Shown piece by piece: positions 48,764 to 57,280 of a DNA stretch of 64,000 nt. The notes below the pieces were generated by a model. That model saw only the letters and a list, made by a program, of their open reading frames with translations. It was not told the DNA's origin and searched no databases. This DNA is from Symbiodinium natans. Its lineage: Eukaryota > Sar > Dinophyceae > Suessiales > Symbiodiniaceae. The position numbers and the translations under genes were made by a program. The DNA is taken from contig CAJNDS010002362.1 in assembly GCA_905221605.1 (NCBI GenBank), positions 284,501 to 348,500 on the forward strand, read 5' to 3'. The number at the start of each line of letters is the position of its first letter. Within the stretch, counting starts at the first letter, position 1.

Positions 48764-49366
48764 TCAATCTTGTTTCTGTTGCTCTAAAAATAGTTGGTGC
48801 TTCATACTTCGGAAATGCCTGGCTCTAACATTCCAGACACATGTGGCGCCACACTCGCATGTAAAGGGTCTTGCCTGTTTTGCCAAGATCGTGCCCTTAT
48901 TGGCTTCGTAACGCTGTTTGCGATACTTCTGAATTTCTTCTTTGTGATCTTCTATGTATTGCTTACTTTTGGAAATAATATCTTCTCTATGGTCTTTATA
49001 ATATTCTTTCTGTTTGTTTTTGAAATACTCGCTATATTCATCGTGATACTCCTTATGTGTTCTTCCTGCTACTTGTTTATTTACACACTCGTTATTCTTT
49101 ATGTGTTCTCCTTCTCTTCTTAAGAGTTGCTCCTTGTTCTCGCACGGGTAGTCCTCAACAAGCAATATTTTGCAGTTATCAACCCCAAACTCACCGAACA
49201 GCGCTCGTGCAGTGGTATCAAGTTTTCCAGTTTCCAGAAACTGTTTATAACTTTTTCTATGTCTCTCCATACGCTTACTTAATGGTTCTGTTGTAGAACC
49301 GTAGTAGCATTTATTGAAACCAACATCAACTATTTTGTAAATTTTTCCCTTTTTATACCTGTCCAT
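48764..49366 (-). CDS. GIY-YIG endonuclease with C-terminal zinc finger
   Basis: 200 aa from ATG 49,366. The N-terminal GIY-YIG core shows IYKIVD, YYGSTTEPLSKRMERHR with the conserved Arg, and a later Glu in RREGEHIK. A middle basic region repeats an 11-12 residue unit (KEYYKDHREDI, KQYIEDHKEEI, KQRYEANKGTI). The C terminus has a C..C..H..H-type finger (CECGATC ... HFRSMKH). It could be a homing-type nuclease or act in viral recombination or repair. The basic repeat resembles linkers in the neighbouring zinc-finger and 104-aa proteins. Confidence 0.85.
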   Translation of the reverse strand: MDRYKKGKIYKIVDVGFNKCYYGSTTEPLSKRMERHRKSYKQFLETGKLDTTARALFGEFGVDNCKILLVEDYPCENKEQLLRREGEHIKNNECVNKQVAGRTHKEYHDEYSEYFKNKQKEYYKDHREDIISKSKQYIEDHKEEIQKYRKQRYEANKGTILAKQARPFTCECGATCVWNVRARHFRSMKHQLFLEQQKQD

Positions 49367-49431
49367 GAACGTAAGCTACCTTACTATACCGACAAATCTT
49401 TAAATAATGATTTAATAACTAAATTAAATCA

Positions 49432-49746
49432 TCATTCGGACATCGGCATTATGATCTTGCAGTTCTTCATGTCGTATTTTGCCGAACCGTGCTTGGGCTT
49501 CATCGGCTTCTTTGCATTCAATATTTCTGATATGAGTTCATCTGTAATCTCGTCGGGCTTCAGTGTGATATTGTTAGCTTGTTCATACTCCTTGATCTTC
49601 TTTTTCTGGTTGTGTCTTTGTGCAGATTCCCGTTTCTTTTGCATGTATGCCTCGTCCTTGTTGCGCTTGTGATAATACAGCCTGTTGTATATAGCGAGTT
49701 GTTCCTTGATTTCTTCTATTGTCATATCCTCGGGCTTCTTGCTCAT
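49432..49746 (-). CDS. Small basic protein, 104 aa
   Basis: Starts at ATG 49,746. Mostly helical and very basic in the middle (KKRESAQRHNQKKKIKEY), with acidic stretches on either side. No named family is recognised. It is the first gene of the leftward unit and faces the polymerase gene across a 113-bp divergent promoter region. Confidence 0.65.
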   Translation of the reverse strand: MSKKPEDMTIEEIKEQLAIYNRLYYHKRNKDEAYMQKKRESAQRHNQKKKIKEYEQANNITLKPDEITDELISEILNAKKPMKPKHGSAKYDMKNCKIIMPMSE

Positions 49747-49859
49747 ATATTACTATACTATATATATTATTTTTTCTTTAGATGCATTTTCTTTAAAAGA
49801 AATCTTCAAAAAAATCCATTTAAAGGGAAAATAAATATATAGTTTAATTATATTAGTAT
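49747..49859. promoter_or_regulatory. Divergent promoter region
   Basis: 113 bp between the leftward 104-aa gene and the rightward polymerase gene. It holds a near-palindrome built from ATTTTCTTTAAAAGAAAT, so a TAAAGAAA-like box is presented in both directions, and a TTAGAT (ATCTAA) at 49,778-49,783. Promoter function is inferred from repetition of these boxes ahead of other viral genes. Confidence 0.5.
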
Positions 49860-52800
49860 ATGTCCAAAGCCATTAAGCGTAATACAGAAGCACTACAAAC
49901 ATTTTATAACAACAAGCGAAACCGCATCACCCAAGCCACCAGAACAAAAGTTCAAAACATAATTAACTTGTATTCAGATCGTAAGATCGCCCAATTCACC
50001 ACAGCAGACAATTTAATCAGGAAACTCACCACCGCAAAAACAGACAAAGAAAAAACTAAAGCGGAAAAAGACTACAACAAGATTTACGACAAGCACAAGG
50101 ATAAAGAACAACTAGGCCAGAGAATGGCACAAGCAAAAGAAGACAACAAACGAACGGGAAGAACCAACCCAAGAAAACCAAGAAAATATTCAATCAATGT
50201 CCATTTATACCAACTGAAGACAGAATCACACCAAGGATTATCAGTATCTTTCAAAGACAGCAGGGGTAGGGCATACGTTCCTATTTATATGCGTGATCTA
50301 TCAGCCAATGTAGCCACAACACCGTGGGTTGAAAACCTAGCGGGGAGACGAATATTTAGAGACGAGAAGGCCGACACAAAAACATTTCATAGGCTCAAGA
50401 TGTTATTGATGACAGATGACAGTTTTAAAGCAGATGTCGGTTATGCCGAAGGTTACATTGCTTGTATTAAAGTTAATTACGCAGAAAGGGTAGATAGCGC
50501 CGATGCTTTCAATCCACAAGACGAAGATCTAACAAACACAGTGAATGTCAGTATGTATCACAGATATATTCAGACACCCTTAGATCCACAGTATGAGACC
50601 TTTAAGGAAGCCATTAAAGTAGAACATTACGTTAAGAACGAGTGTTGGTTTAACACCTTGACGGATTATTATAAGGATACCCTTATGGGAGATCACAAGA
50701 GAGAGAAGAACAAACTAACAAAAGAAGCCATCCTAAAGATCATAAATAAGACGGAAGAAGATTTTAAAACAAAAGGGGCGTCAATAACAGATATGGCGAA
50801 GGTGTTTGAACATTTTAACTTGCAAGTGAGAATATACGATACGTTTGAGAATCTAATTTATAAACGCGACCCAATAAAGAGAAACCATCACATCCCAGCC
50901 TTATACGCTATAGTGAAGAACAGTCACATCTACACGGCAAGTGATAATGTGAATATGTTGAAGCAGATGATACCAAAAAGCAGTAATTATAATATATCTG
51001 TTAAGGCTTCTTCAGATTATCACCTTAACGAGAAGGAAGAGCCAGTGGAATGTAAAATGATCACCTCCCTAGACGACATACGGAAATACACAGAGCACAG
51101 CGAATACACATTGGTATATAATGGCTACGATCTGTCTCATCTCTTTTATCTTAGCAAACAGGCGGGGTATGAGCCACAGGTTAGGTTTAGCGCAGGGTTC
51201 GTATCTGAACTTAACTTCAAGTTTAAGATCAAGATAAACAACAAGAGCCACAAAGAGATTAAATACAAGGTTAAGACCCAGAACTTAGTGAACAATTCTA
51301 TAGATGGTTCCATCTGCGTGAGAACGGAACAGATCTACAATAAGATGTCTAAAGCAATGTTTAACTTTAATACCGCCCTCTTCAAGCCGACACACAAGTC
51401 ATATTACAACGAAGTAGATGTAGAGATTTTCAAGGAGTGTCGCACCATCCCCCCAACGGGTGAAATAAATAAACATTATTATTTATATAACCCTAAGACA
51501 GACAAAGACGACAAATACTTTTATACCTCAGAAGTGACTACGGAGATAGATGTAAGAAAAGCTTACACATCTGCGTTTAACAAGATCGCCGAGATACCGG
51601 TATTCACTCAGTTTGATATATGGAAGCCCTTCAGTGGCACAGTGACAGATTTTCACGATCTCACTCTTTACTTGGTCAAGCCCACCAAGCGGAGTTTATT
51701 TTTCAATAAAGCCTACACTTTAGTATATGGTATGTTTTTAAAGCACTTCGTGAAGCAATGTAAGATTCTTTATTATAAGCAACCATCCAGAGTATACAAG
51801 GTGGATTATAGGAAGATCACAGCGGAGTTATGGAAGACAGACATCTCTGACAAACCAGCCGAAGACATCAGAATCAAAAAACTAATAGCCAATGTTAACT
51901 TCGGGCTACTTGAGAAGAACACGAACAAAGCCCATAAAAGCTATGCCTTTGATACTCTAAAGGAAGCCTTATATTATCAAAACAAGATCGGAGGAAAGAT
52001 TAACAGAATCTCGGGTATGTATGTTGATGAAATTGAGTTACCTAACGGCGCGACAGATTTCGTAGAAAAAGAGATGGACAGAAAATATTATTGCTTAACA
52101 GTGACCGATAAAGCCACCTTACGAAACGGATATATATACATCAAAGAATTATTATTACAACACCATAACTTTAAAATGCACACCGACTACACCAAGCTAA
52201 CAGACAACCATATAGGGGTATGGAGTGTTAAAACAGATGCCTTCGTAATCCGGAAGGAGCATTTAAGACGTGCTAAGAACCTAATAGAGTTTTCAGATCG
52301 TATCGGCGGGTGGAGACACGAGAAGAGTAAAAACATAGCAGAACCGACAGAGCAGTGGACACCAAAAAAGAACGAACTGATACCAATTCCCGTAGTTAGC
52401 AATGAGACCAGACCCATAGAAAACGAGTGGGACACCGAAAGCATAGCAAAAGATATCGTAACAAATAATCCTATGATGATCCGATCTAAATACGCAGGTG
52501 GTGGCAAGTCGCATATAGCGAAGCATTTCAGCAAGTTAGGATATAATACTTTGTTCGTAGTGCCTCAGAACAGCTTATCTCAAAATATCGACGACGACGC
52601 TGTGACTACCAATAAGTTTTTTGCCATACCCGTTGGCGATGGGGAGAAGCTCCCCGAGTTTGACCATAGCAGTTATAATTGTATAGTCTTTGACGAGATC
52701 TATATGAATGGAACGCATATCCTAAATAGAATTAGGGAGTTTGTTAAACGAAACCCGAATAAAATCATAATCGGAGCGGGTGATGTCAAACAGCTTCCGC

Positions 52801-53765
52801 CCATTGAAGATCTAACTAATACAAGGAAGCCGGACGAATACGCAGATGAATGTATTGATCAGATCTTCAAGTATAACGTTATGCTTACCATATGTAAGAG
52901 ATTAGGACAACAAGGAGAACCAACAGCAGAAGGCAACAGAAAAATATTAGATATGATGTATGATGATATGTGGCTTCATAAGTTATCTTTATCCGAGTTT
53001 GTTCATAAGTATTTTAATACAACCGGTGATATGACAGAATCACAGAAGAACATAGCATATACGAATATGAGGTGCTTAACGGTGTCTAACGCAATCCGAA
53101 AGAGTTTGGGTAAAACAGGTAAGTATGAAGTGGGCGAGATCTTAATCTGCCGATTATACAAGAAAACAAACAACGTCAAGTTCAATGTTAATTACCGGTT
53201 TAAGATCGTAGGCATATCCAAGAACACAATTAAATTAGAGAATGTCAAGTCCAAACAGCAGTATTTAACGGACATAGCCACCTTAGACAAGCATTTCAGA
53301 TACGACTACTGCACCACTTGCCATTCCGCGCAAGGGGCATCAATTGACGGTAAGATCGTTATACACGAGTGGGAGAAGTCGCATTTAGTAACTCGTGAGT
53401 GGTTGTGGTGTGCCTTGACCAGAAGCACCGATTTTAATAATGTCTTGTTCTACGAGAGTGCCGAAGCAGAGAATGAACTGAACGAAACAACCTTGCATAA
53501 GTATTGGCTTAACAAGATTAATACATATAAGCTACAAGATCAGAAAGCGAATAGAGAAATAAACGACAGCAAGTATATTAATCCAAGTTGGTTTATGAAG
53601 AGAGTCTACGGTCATTGTAACAACTGCGGTTGTAACTTTGAATTTGAATTTAAGAACGGCTTCTTAACGAGTAATATGACAGCCCAGAGGCTAGACAACA
53701 ATATCGCCCACGAAAGCGACAACTGCGAAGCTTGGTGTGTTGGGTGTAATTGCTCTGCGAAATAA
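49860..53765 (+). CDS. DNA polymerase B-SF1 helicase-HNH-like fusion
   Basis: 1,301-aa replication protein. Residues 1-110 are basic and helical. A region around 258-360 has ECWFNTL (C262) and NSHIYTA (H356), resembling a papain/OTU-like Cys-His domain (weak). Polymerase motifs follow: A as EIDVRKAYTSAF (D564), B as KKLIANVNFG (N678-G682), C as SVKTDAF (D793; the usual first Asp of DTD is Lys). An SF1 helicase follows: Walker A AGGGKSH (K883), Walker B VFDEIY (D945/E946), motif III GDVKQLPP (D975, Q978), CHSAQG (Q1158) and ALTRS (R1188). The C terminus is a treble-clef HNH-like finger: C1253/C1256, RLDN (1277-1280), H1284, C1293/C1296-N. No 3-prime exonuclease motifs were evident. Protein priming, as in Polintons, is likely but not visible. 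Confidence 0.85.
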   Translation: MSKAIKRNTEALQTFYNNKRNRITQATRTKVQNIINLYSDRKIAQFTTADNLIRKLTTAKTDKEKTKAEKDYNKIYDKHKDKEQLGQRMAQAKEDNKRTGRTNPRKPRKYSINVHLYQLKTESHQGLSVSFKDSRGRAYVPIYMRDLSANVATTPWVENLAGRRIFRDEKADTKTFHRLKMLLMTDDSFKADVGYAEGYIACIKVNYAERVDSADAFNPQDEDLTNTVNVSMYHRYIQTPLDPQYETFKEAIKVEHYVKNECWFNTLTDYYKDTLMGDHKREKNKLTKEAILKIINKTEEDFKTKGASITDMAKVFEHFNLQVRIYDTFENLIYKRDPIKRNHHIPALYAIVKNSHIYTASDNVNMLKQMIPKSSNYNISVKASSDYHLNEKEEPVECKMITSLDDIRKYTEHSEYTLVYNGYDLSHLFYLSKQAGYEPQVRFSAGFVSELNFKFKIKINNKSHKEIKYKVKTQNLVNNSIDGSICVRTEQIYNKMSKAMFNFNTALFKPTHKSYYNEVDVEIFKECRTIPPTGEINKHYYLYNPKTDKDDKYFYTSEVTTEIDVRKAYTSAFNKIAEIPVFTQFDIWKPFSGTVTDFHDLTLYLVKPTKRSLFFNKAYTLVYGMFLKHFVKQCKILYYKQPSRVYKVDYRKITAELWKTDISDKPAEDIRIKKLIANVNFGLLEKNTNKAHKSYAFDTLKEALYYQNKIGGKINRISGMYVDEIELPNGATDFVEKEMDRKYYCLTVTDKATLRNGYIYIKELLLQHHNFKMHTDYTKLTDNHIGVWSVKTDAFVIRKEHLRRAKNLIEFSDRIGGWRHEKSKNIAEPTEQWTPKKNELIPIPVVSNETRPIENEWDTESIAKDIVTNNPMMIRSKYAGGGKSHIAKHFSKLGYNTLFVVPQNSLSQNIDDDAVTTNKFFAIPVGDGEKLPEFDHSSYNCIVFDEIYMNGTHILNRIREFVKRNPNKIIIGAGDVKQLPPIEDLTNTRKPDEYADECIDQIFKYNVMLTICKRLGQQGEPTAEGNRKILDMMYDDMWLHKLSLSEFVHKYFNTTGDMTESQKNIAYTNMRCLTVSNAIRKSLGKTGKYEVGEILICRLYKKTNNVKFNVNYRFKIVGISKNTIKLENVKSKQQYLTDIATLDKHFRYDYCTTCHSAQGASIDGKIVIHEWEKSHLVTREWLWCALTRSTDFNNVLFYESAEAENELNETTLHKYWLNKINTYKLQDQKANREINDSKYINPSWFMKRVYGHCNNCGCNFEFEFKNGFLTSNMTAQRLDNNIAHESDNCEAWCVGCNCSAK

Positions 53766-53790
53766 TTATCAAAATATTTTTAATAATTAT
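53757..53790. terminator. AT hairpin between convergent genes
   Basis: AATAATTA and TAATTATT arms around a T-rich loop lie across the polymerase stop and the stop of the facing DUF5754-like gene. It may terminate or process both transcripts. Confidence 0.4.
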
Positions 53791-54080
53791 TTCATTTTTA
53801 TATTCAGTTTTGGGAACTTTTGATTGGTATCTCTTACTGATGCTTCAATGGTAGGCTTATTCCAGAGAATATTTTTGGCCCAGAAACCGGCAGTTGTATG
53901 ATCCTTCCAGTCTTGATTAGGTTTGTGCCTTGCTATATAATTCTTTTTACGATCTTCATCTTTGTGCTTAGTAAAATCAGAATATCCAGTAGCACCAAAC
54001 GAAACTGTCTTTTTCCCATCAATGACAGCATCATATTTCTTACCATCTTTACTTGATTTTTTAATAATTATTTCAACCAT
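53787..54080 (-). CDS. DUF5754-like protein, 97 aa
   Basis: The pattern KKYDAVIDGKKTVSFGATGY, then DFTKHKD, YIARH and TAGFWAKNILWNKPT matches a small protein family I know from giant viruses and related small DNA viruses (recalled as DUF5754). Its biochemical role is not established. ATG at 54,080 is preceded by ATCTAA (54,090-54,095 on the reverse strand), 10 nt upstream. Converges with the polymerase gene. Confidence 0.7.
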   Translation of the reverse strand: MVEIIIKKSSKDGKKYDAVIDGKKTVSFGATGYSDFTKHKDEDRKKNYIARHKPNQDWKDHTTAGFWAKNILWNKPTIEASVRDTNQKFPKLNIKMK

Positions 54081-54097
54081 TAATATATCTTAGATAT

Positions 54098-54865
54098 TTA
54101 TCGTGAGCCCGAACTAATTGTTATGGGTCGGCTACTTCTTGAGCTTCTAGAGCTAACATACTGAATGGTTCTATTTGAAGAACTACTTGAAACATTGACA
54201 GGTAAATCTTCTTCATCAACATATTCTATAGTTGGGCTTCTTGAACTATTGACGCTAATAGGGGCACTTTCAACTGGTAATAAAACACTTCTACTATTTG
54301 ATGATGATGATGATGATGATGAACTTGATTGTATGGGTGTTTCATCTTTTTTAGTAGGCATTGGTTCATTGCTTCCCCTTGCTCCGCTATCATGACTTGT
54401 TTGTCGCGATACTGGCATTTCTACTTCCACCTCATCACGAATGTCTCGCGAGGCTTCTGACGAAGCGTCAAACAAACTATCAAACAATCTTCTCATCAAT
54501 GATTTTTGTTGTTCTTGTTCTTCTGATTTTTCGCTTGATTTGCTACTTGATTTACTAGATTGCATTGAGTGCTCACTCTCAACCTGTTGTTCTTCTTTGT
54601 CTGGTTCAATTGCTGTCTTCAAACTTTCCGATGTAGATGAGTATGAAGAATGGTCACTAAATAAATCAGTTTGCGTTCCTTTCTGGGGGTTCTCATCAGT
54701 CATTATGATCTTCTTATCATATTTACCTAGAACAAAATCATCAAAATCCACCTCATCTAATAACATTCCTTGTTGTGTCCTTCTTTCCCTTTCTGGTAAT
54801 ATTCTTAATCTTCTTGTTCTTGCCTCCCTTAACATTTCTTCATAAGTTGGTTTCAATCTTAACAT
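54098..54865 (-). CDS. Ser-rich virion-associated candidate, 255 aa
   Basis: N terminus MLRLKPTYEEMLREARTR shares the LRLxPTYxE motif with the next gene upstream. The remainder is low-complexity: long Ser/Glu stretches, a poly-Ser tract and Ser/Arg repeats at the C terminus. It looks intrinsically disordered. Its place among capsid genes suggests a virion or assembly role, but the sequence shows none. An ATCTAA box lies 12 nt upstream of the ATG. Confidence 0.65.
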   Translation of the reverse strand: MLRLKPTYEEMLREARTRRLRILPERERRTQQGMLLDEVDFDDFVLGKYDKKIIMTDENPQKGTQTDLFSDHSSYSSTSESLKTAIEPDKEEQQVESEHSMQSSKSSSKSSEKSEEQEQQKSLMRRLFDSLFDASSEASRDIRDEVEVEMPVSRQTSHDSGARGSNEPMPTKKDETPIQSSSSSSSSSSNSRSVLLPVESAPISVNSSRSPTIEYVDEEDLPVNVSSSSSNRTIQYVSSRSSRSSRPITISSGSR

Positions 54866-54883
54866 ATATATTAGCTTTAGATA

Positions 54884-55927
54884 TTATAACAAACTCATAA
54901 CGGCACTTTGAGCACCTGCGATTAACGCATCCTTTGCGACTTCCTTACCTGCATCTAATAAAGCACTGCCCGCGCTTTCAAACGCTTTTCTGATCATACC
55001 TTTGCCTTTTCCTTTCTTCATCTGCACCCATTCTTCCATCCTACTTCTTAAAAGTTGGTCATTGACTTCGTCCGCCCACTTGCCCGTTTGTATAAGTCTT
55101 TCCACAAAATTTAGTAAATAATCTTTTTTAGTTGGTGTTTTACCCTTACCTTTAATTTTAAGTTTGTCCATTTCCTCTTCTTGCTCTTCCGTTAGTTTTA
55201 TTCCTCTTAAATGTAATTGATACAGTATGTCATCTACTGATATGTCTTTTTGTCTCCATCTTTCAATGTTTTCATTATAATCTATTGTTTCCTTATGTTT
55301 TCTAGATTGTGGGGGCACTTGTGTTTCTTCATCATCGGTTGCCTCTTCTTCTTCTTCCCCCTCCTCTGCCACTTCAGTAGGTGTTTCTAAAGGTGGCATT
55401 TCTTCTTCTTCATCTGTTGCTATTGAATGAACAGGAACGCCTACAGGTAAAGATTGACTATGTGCTTCGTCTAAATCACTTCTAACTGTTGATGATGATG
55501 CCTGTTGTGCCTCTTGTTGCCTTTGTAGCCCAGCGTCTAATTCTGCTCTTACTCTGTTAATTTGATCTAGTGACATCCGATAATCATCACTGTCTGGTGT
55601 TTCAAAGCCATCCGCGTTATAAGCACCTACCGGCGTTCTACCGTCATAACTCAACACTCCCATTGATGAACCTGTAGCCATTGCCGTTTTTCTGAGTTCG
55701 GCTTGTCTTAAGTCTTCCTTAACTTTGTCTTCTTCTTGTTTCTTCAAGCCTAGAAAATCAACGTTATCAAATTGACTACCGAACTGATTATTTCTAAACA
55801 AGGTAGCCCTTCTGTCAATTACCTGTTCAATGGGCGGTCTGTTGGGATCGCCTTGTGCTTCAATCATTCCTATCAGTTCATCGTAGGTCGGTCTAAGTCT
55901 TAGTTCAGATTTTAATGTTTTAATCAT
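54884..55927 (-). CDS. Virion-associated candidate with LRLRPTY motif, 347 aa
   Basis: I place the start at ATG 55,927, where an ATCTAA box (55,938-55,943 on the reverse strand) sits 11 nt upstream; the longer frame starts at TTG. The N terminus contains ELRLRPTYDELIGMIE, shared with the 255-aa neighbour. The middle is Glu-rich and disordered, then a basic helical part, and the C terminus is a glycine/alanine-rich amphipathic helix (GSALLDAGKEVAKDALIAGA) that could touch membrane or capsid. No named family recognised. Confidence 0.7.
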   Translation of the reverse strand: MIKTLKSELRLRPTYDELIGMIEAQGDPNRPPIEQVIDRRATLFRNNQFGSQFDNVDFLGLKKQEEDKVKEDLRQAELRKTAMATGSSMGVLSYDGRTPVGAYNADGFETPDSDDYRMSLDQINRVRAELDAGLQRQQEAQQASSSTVRSDLDEAHSQSLPVGVPVHSIATDEEEEMPPLETPTEVAEEGEEEEEATDDEETQVPPQSRKHKETIDYNENIERWRQKDISVDDILYQLHLRGIKLTEEQEEEMDKLKIKGKGKTPTKKDYLLNFVERLIQTGKWADEVNDQLLRSRMEEWVQMKKGKGKGMIRKAFESAGSALLDAGKEVAKDALIAGAQSAVMSLL

Positions 55928-55937
55928 ATAATACAAA

Positions 55938-56258
55938 TTAGATTATTTCCGCCATTATATTTTTTAATTCTTTTTGTCTCTTTTCTAGTTCTTCCTTTGT
56001 TCTTACTGGCATCATCGGCCTCTCCAACTGACGATTAACGGCTTCTAATTCTCCTTGATATATTGCTTTCTTCTGATGTTGCAACCAATCGTTGCGAAGT
56101 CTAACATTTTTGCCTCGGTTCTCCGCTTCTTCAATCATCATCTTCATATCGTTCATATACTTCCTACGAGAAGCAACACCGAAGGTATCATCAATATCGT
56201 AGTATCTTTGGACTTGGGGTTTGCGTTTGAATTCCGCTTTGCTTTTAAACATACTCAT
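55938..56258 (-). CDS. Small basic helical protein, 106 aa
   Basis: Highly charged, with predicted helices throughout and many Arg/Lys-Glu pairs. ATG 56,258 has an in-frame second ATG two codons on. An ATCTAA box (56,273-56,278 on the reverse strand) lies 14 nt upstream. It sits within the capsid gene cluster. No family recognised; a scaffold or core role is only a guess. Confidence 0.6.
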   Translation of the reverse strand: MSMFKSKAEFKRKPQVQRYYDIDDTFGVASRRKYMNDMKMMIEEAENRGKNVRLRNDWLQHQKKAIYQGELEAVNRQLERPMMPVRTKEELEKRQKELKNIMAEII

Positions 56259-56285
56259 ATTATTAATATTAATTAGATTTTAAAT

Positions 56286-56645
56286 TTAACTTCTTGACTT
56301 CATAGTTTCAACTATATCATCGGGAAAATCAATAACATATTTATCAATTTCTTTAAGCATAACATTTACAGTGTCTTCATCAAGAAACTCATACTGATTA
56401 TTGTTTAAATGCTCTTTCAGTTCATTTAGTGGAACTAGTTGTTTTGGAACAGGTCTTTCAGTTCTAATACACGCTTGTAACACGACTAATTGTTTCATAA
56501 GTTCATCATTGACATCATAGCCCTTAACATTTGCTAAATAATGAAAACAATAATTTTCAATTATGCAACATTTCTCATCTGTGTCAAATGTTTTCATCTT
56601 TAATAATTCATGTCTTACTATTTCCGCTCTTTTAAGATTGTTCAT
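56286..56645 (-). CDS. Hypothetical protein, 119 aa
   Basis: Helical, mildly acidic, with a Cys pair (EKCCIIENYC) near residue 25 and a charged C terminus. Intact frame from ATG 56,645. Its upstream sequence has ATCTTTAAAA instead of ATCTAA, closer to the left-arm type of box. No family recognised. Confidence 0.6.
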   Translation of the reverse strand: MNNLKRAEIVRHELLKMKTFDTDEKCCIIENYCFHYLANVKGYDVNDELMKQLVVLQACIRTERPVPKQLVPLNELKEHLNNNQYEFLDEDTVNVMLKEIDKYVIDFPDDIVETMKSRS

Positions 56646-56670
56646 ATATAATGTTATTACATATCAATCT

Positions 56671-57243
56671 TTAAAACATACTGGATCTGAACCGTTGTAT
56701 CTTTTCTTGTTTTTCTTGTTGTCTTAACCTTTTGATTTCATTATACGACTGTTGTAGCAATTCTGTTGATGTTGGTTGTTTCACTACCTCTTTCATTCTT
56801 ACGGGCTTTTCTTGTTCCACTTTATTGTCAGAACTTGGAACACTTGGAACATTTTTCACTTCGTATTTCTTTTTCATCTCTTCTTCAATTTCTTTTCTTA
56901 GTTTTTGTTCTACCTTTGACCCATAACTTGCCTTCTGCTTGTTTACTGGTAATGTTTCAGTCGGTTGCCCCTTGCAATAATGTGGGTGTGTGTTTTTTAA
57001 ACTTTTGGGCAACATCTTTTTATTACAAGCGTTACATTCAACTAACTCAACCACTTTAACAGTCCTAGGTAATTTTTTAGCCGTTGCTTTTGCTTTTGGC
57101 TTTGCTTCTTCTTTTGGTTGTTCTTCATTAGCTTCTTTAATTTCTTCTTCTGGTGCTTTTTCAGGTGCTTCTTCAATAATTTCATTTGCTACTGTTTCGG
57201 TTGCTTCTTCATTTTTAACATCATTAACCTCTTCACTACTCAT
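56671..57243 (-). CDS. Acidic protein with C2HC zinc motif, 190 aa
   Basis: The N-terminal third is a Glu/Ala/Lys-rich disordered tail. Residues around 72-97 give CNACNKKMLPKSLKNTHPHY followed by Cys, a C2HC-type zinc knuckle. The C-terminal part is a Glu/Lys/Gln coiled coil. The motif resembles capsid- or DNA-associated knuckle proteins of small DNA viruses, though no name can be assigned. Upstream it has an ATCTAATTAG box at 57,270-57,275 on the reverse strand. Confidence 0.65.
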   Translation of the reverse strand: MSSEEVNDVKNEEATETVANEIIEEAPEKAPEEEIKEANEEQPKEEAKPKAKATAKKLPRTVKVVELVECNACNKKMLPKSLKNTHPHYCKGQPTETLPVNKQKASYGSKVEQKLRKEIEEEMKKKYEVKNVPSVPSSDNKVEQEKPVRMKEVVKQPTSTELLQQSYNEIKRLRQQEKQEKIQRFRSSMF

Positions 57244-57280
57244 TATAAATATAGTCTAGATTTTTCTAATTAGATATTTA

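Noticed and set aside
52187-52534. 115-codon frame antisense to the polymerase gene
   Set aside because: Hydrophobic antisense shadow of the helicase region; no own promoter box or leader.
54165-54845. Forward frames opposite the Ser-rich viral gene
   Set aside because: They mirror the low-complexity Ser/Asp codons of the real - strand gene.
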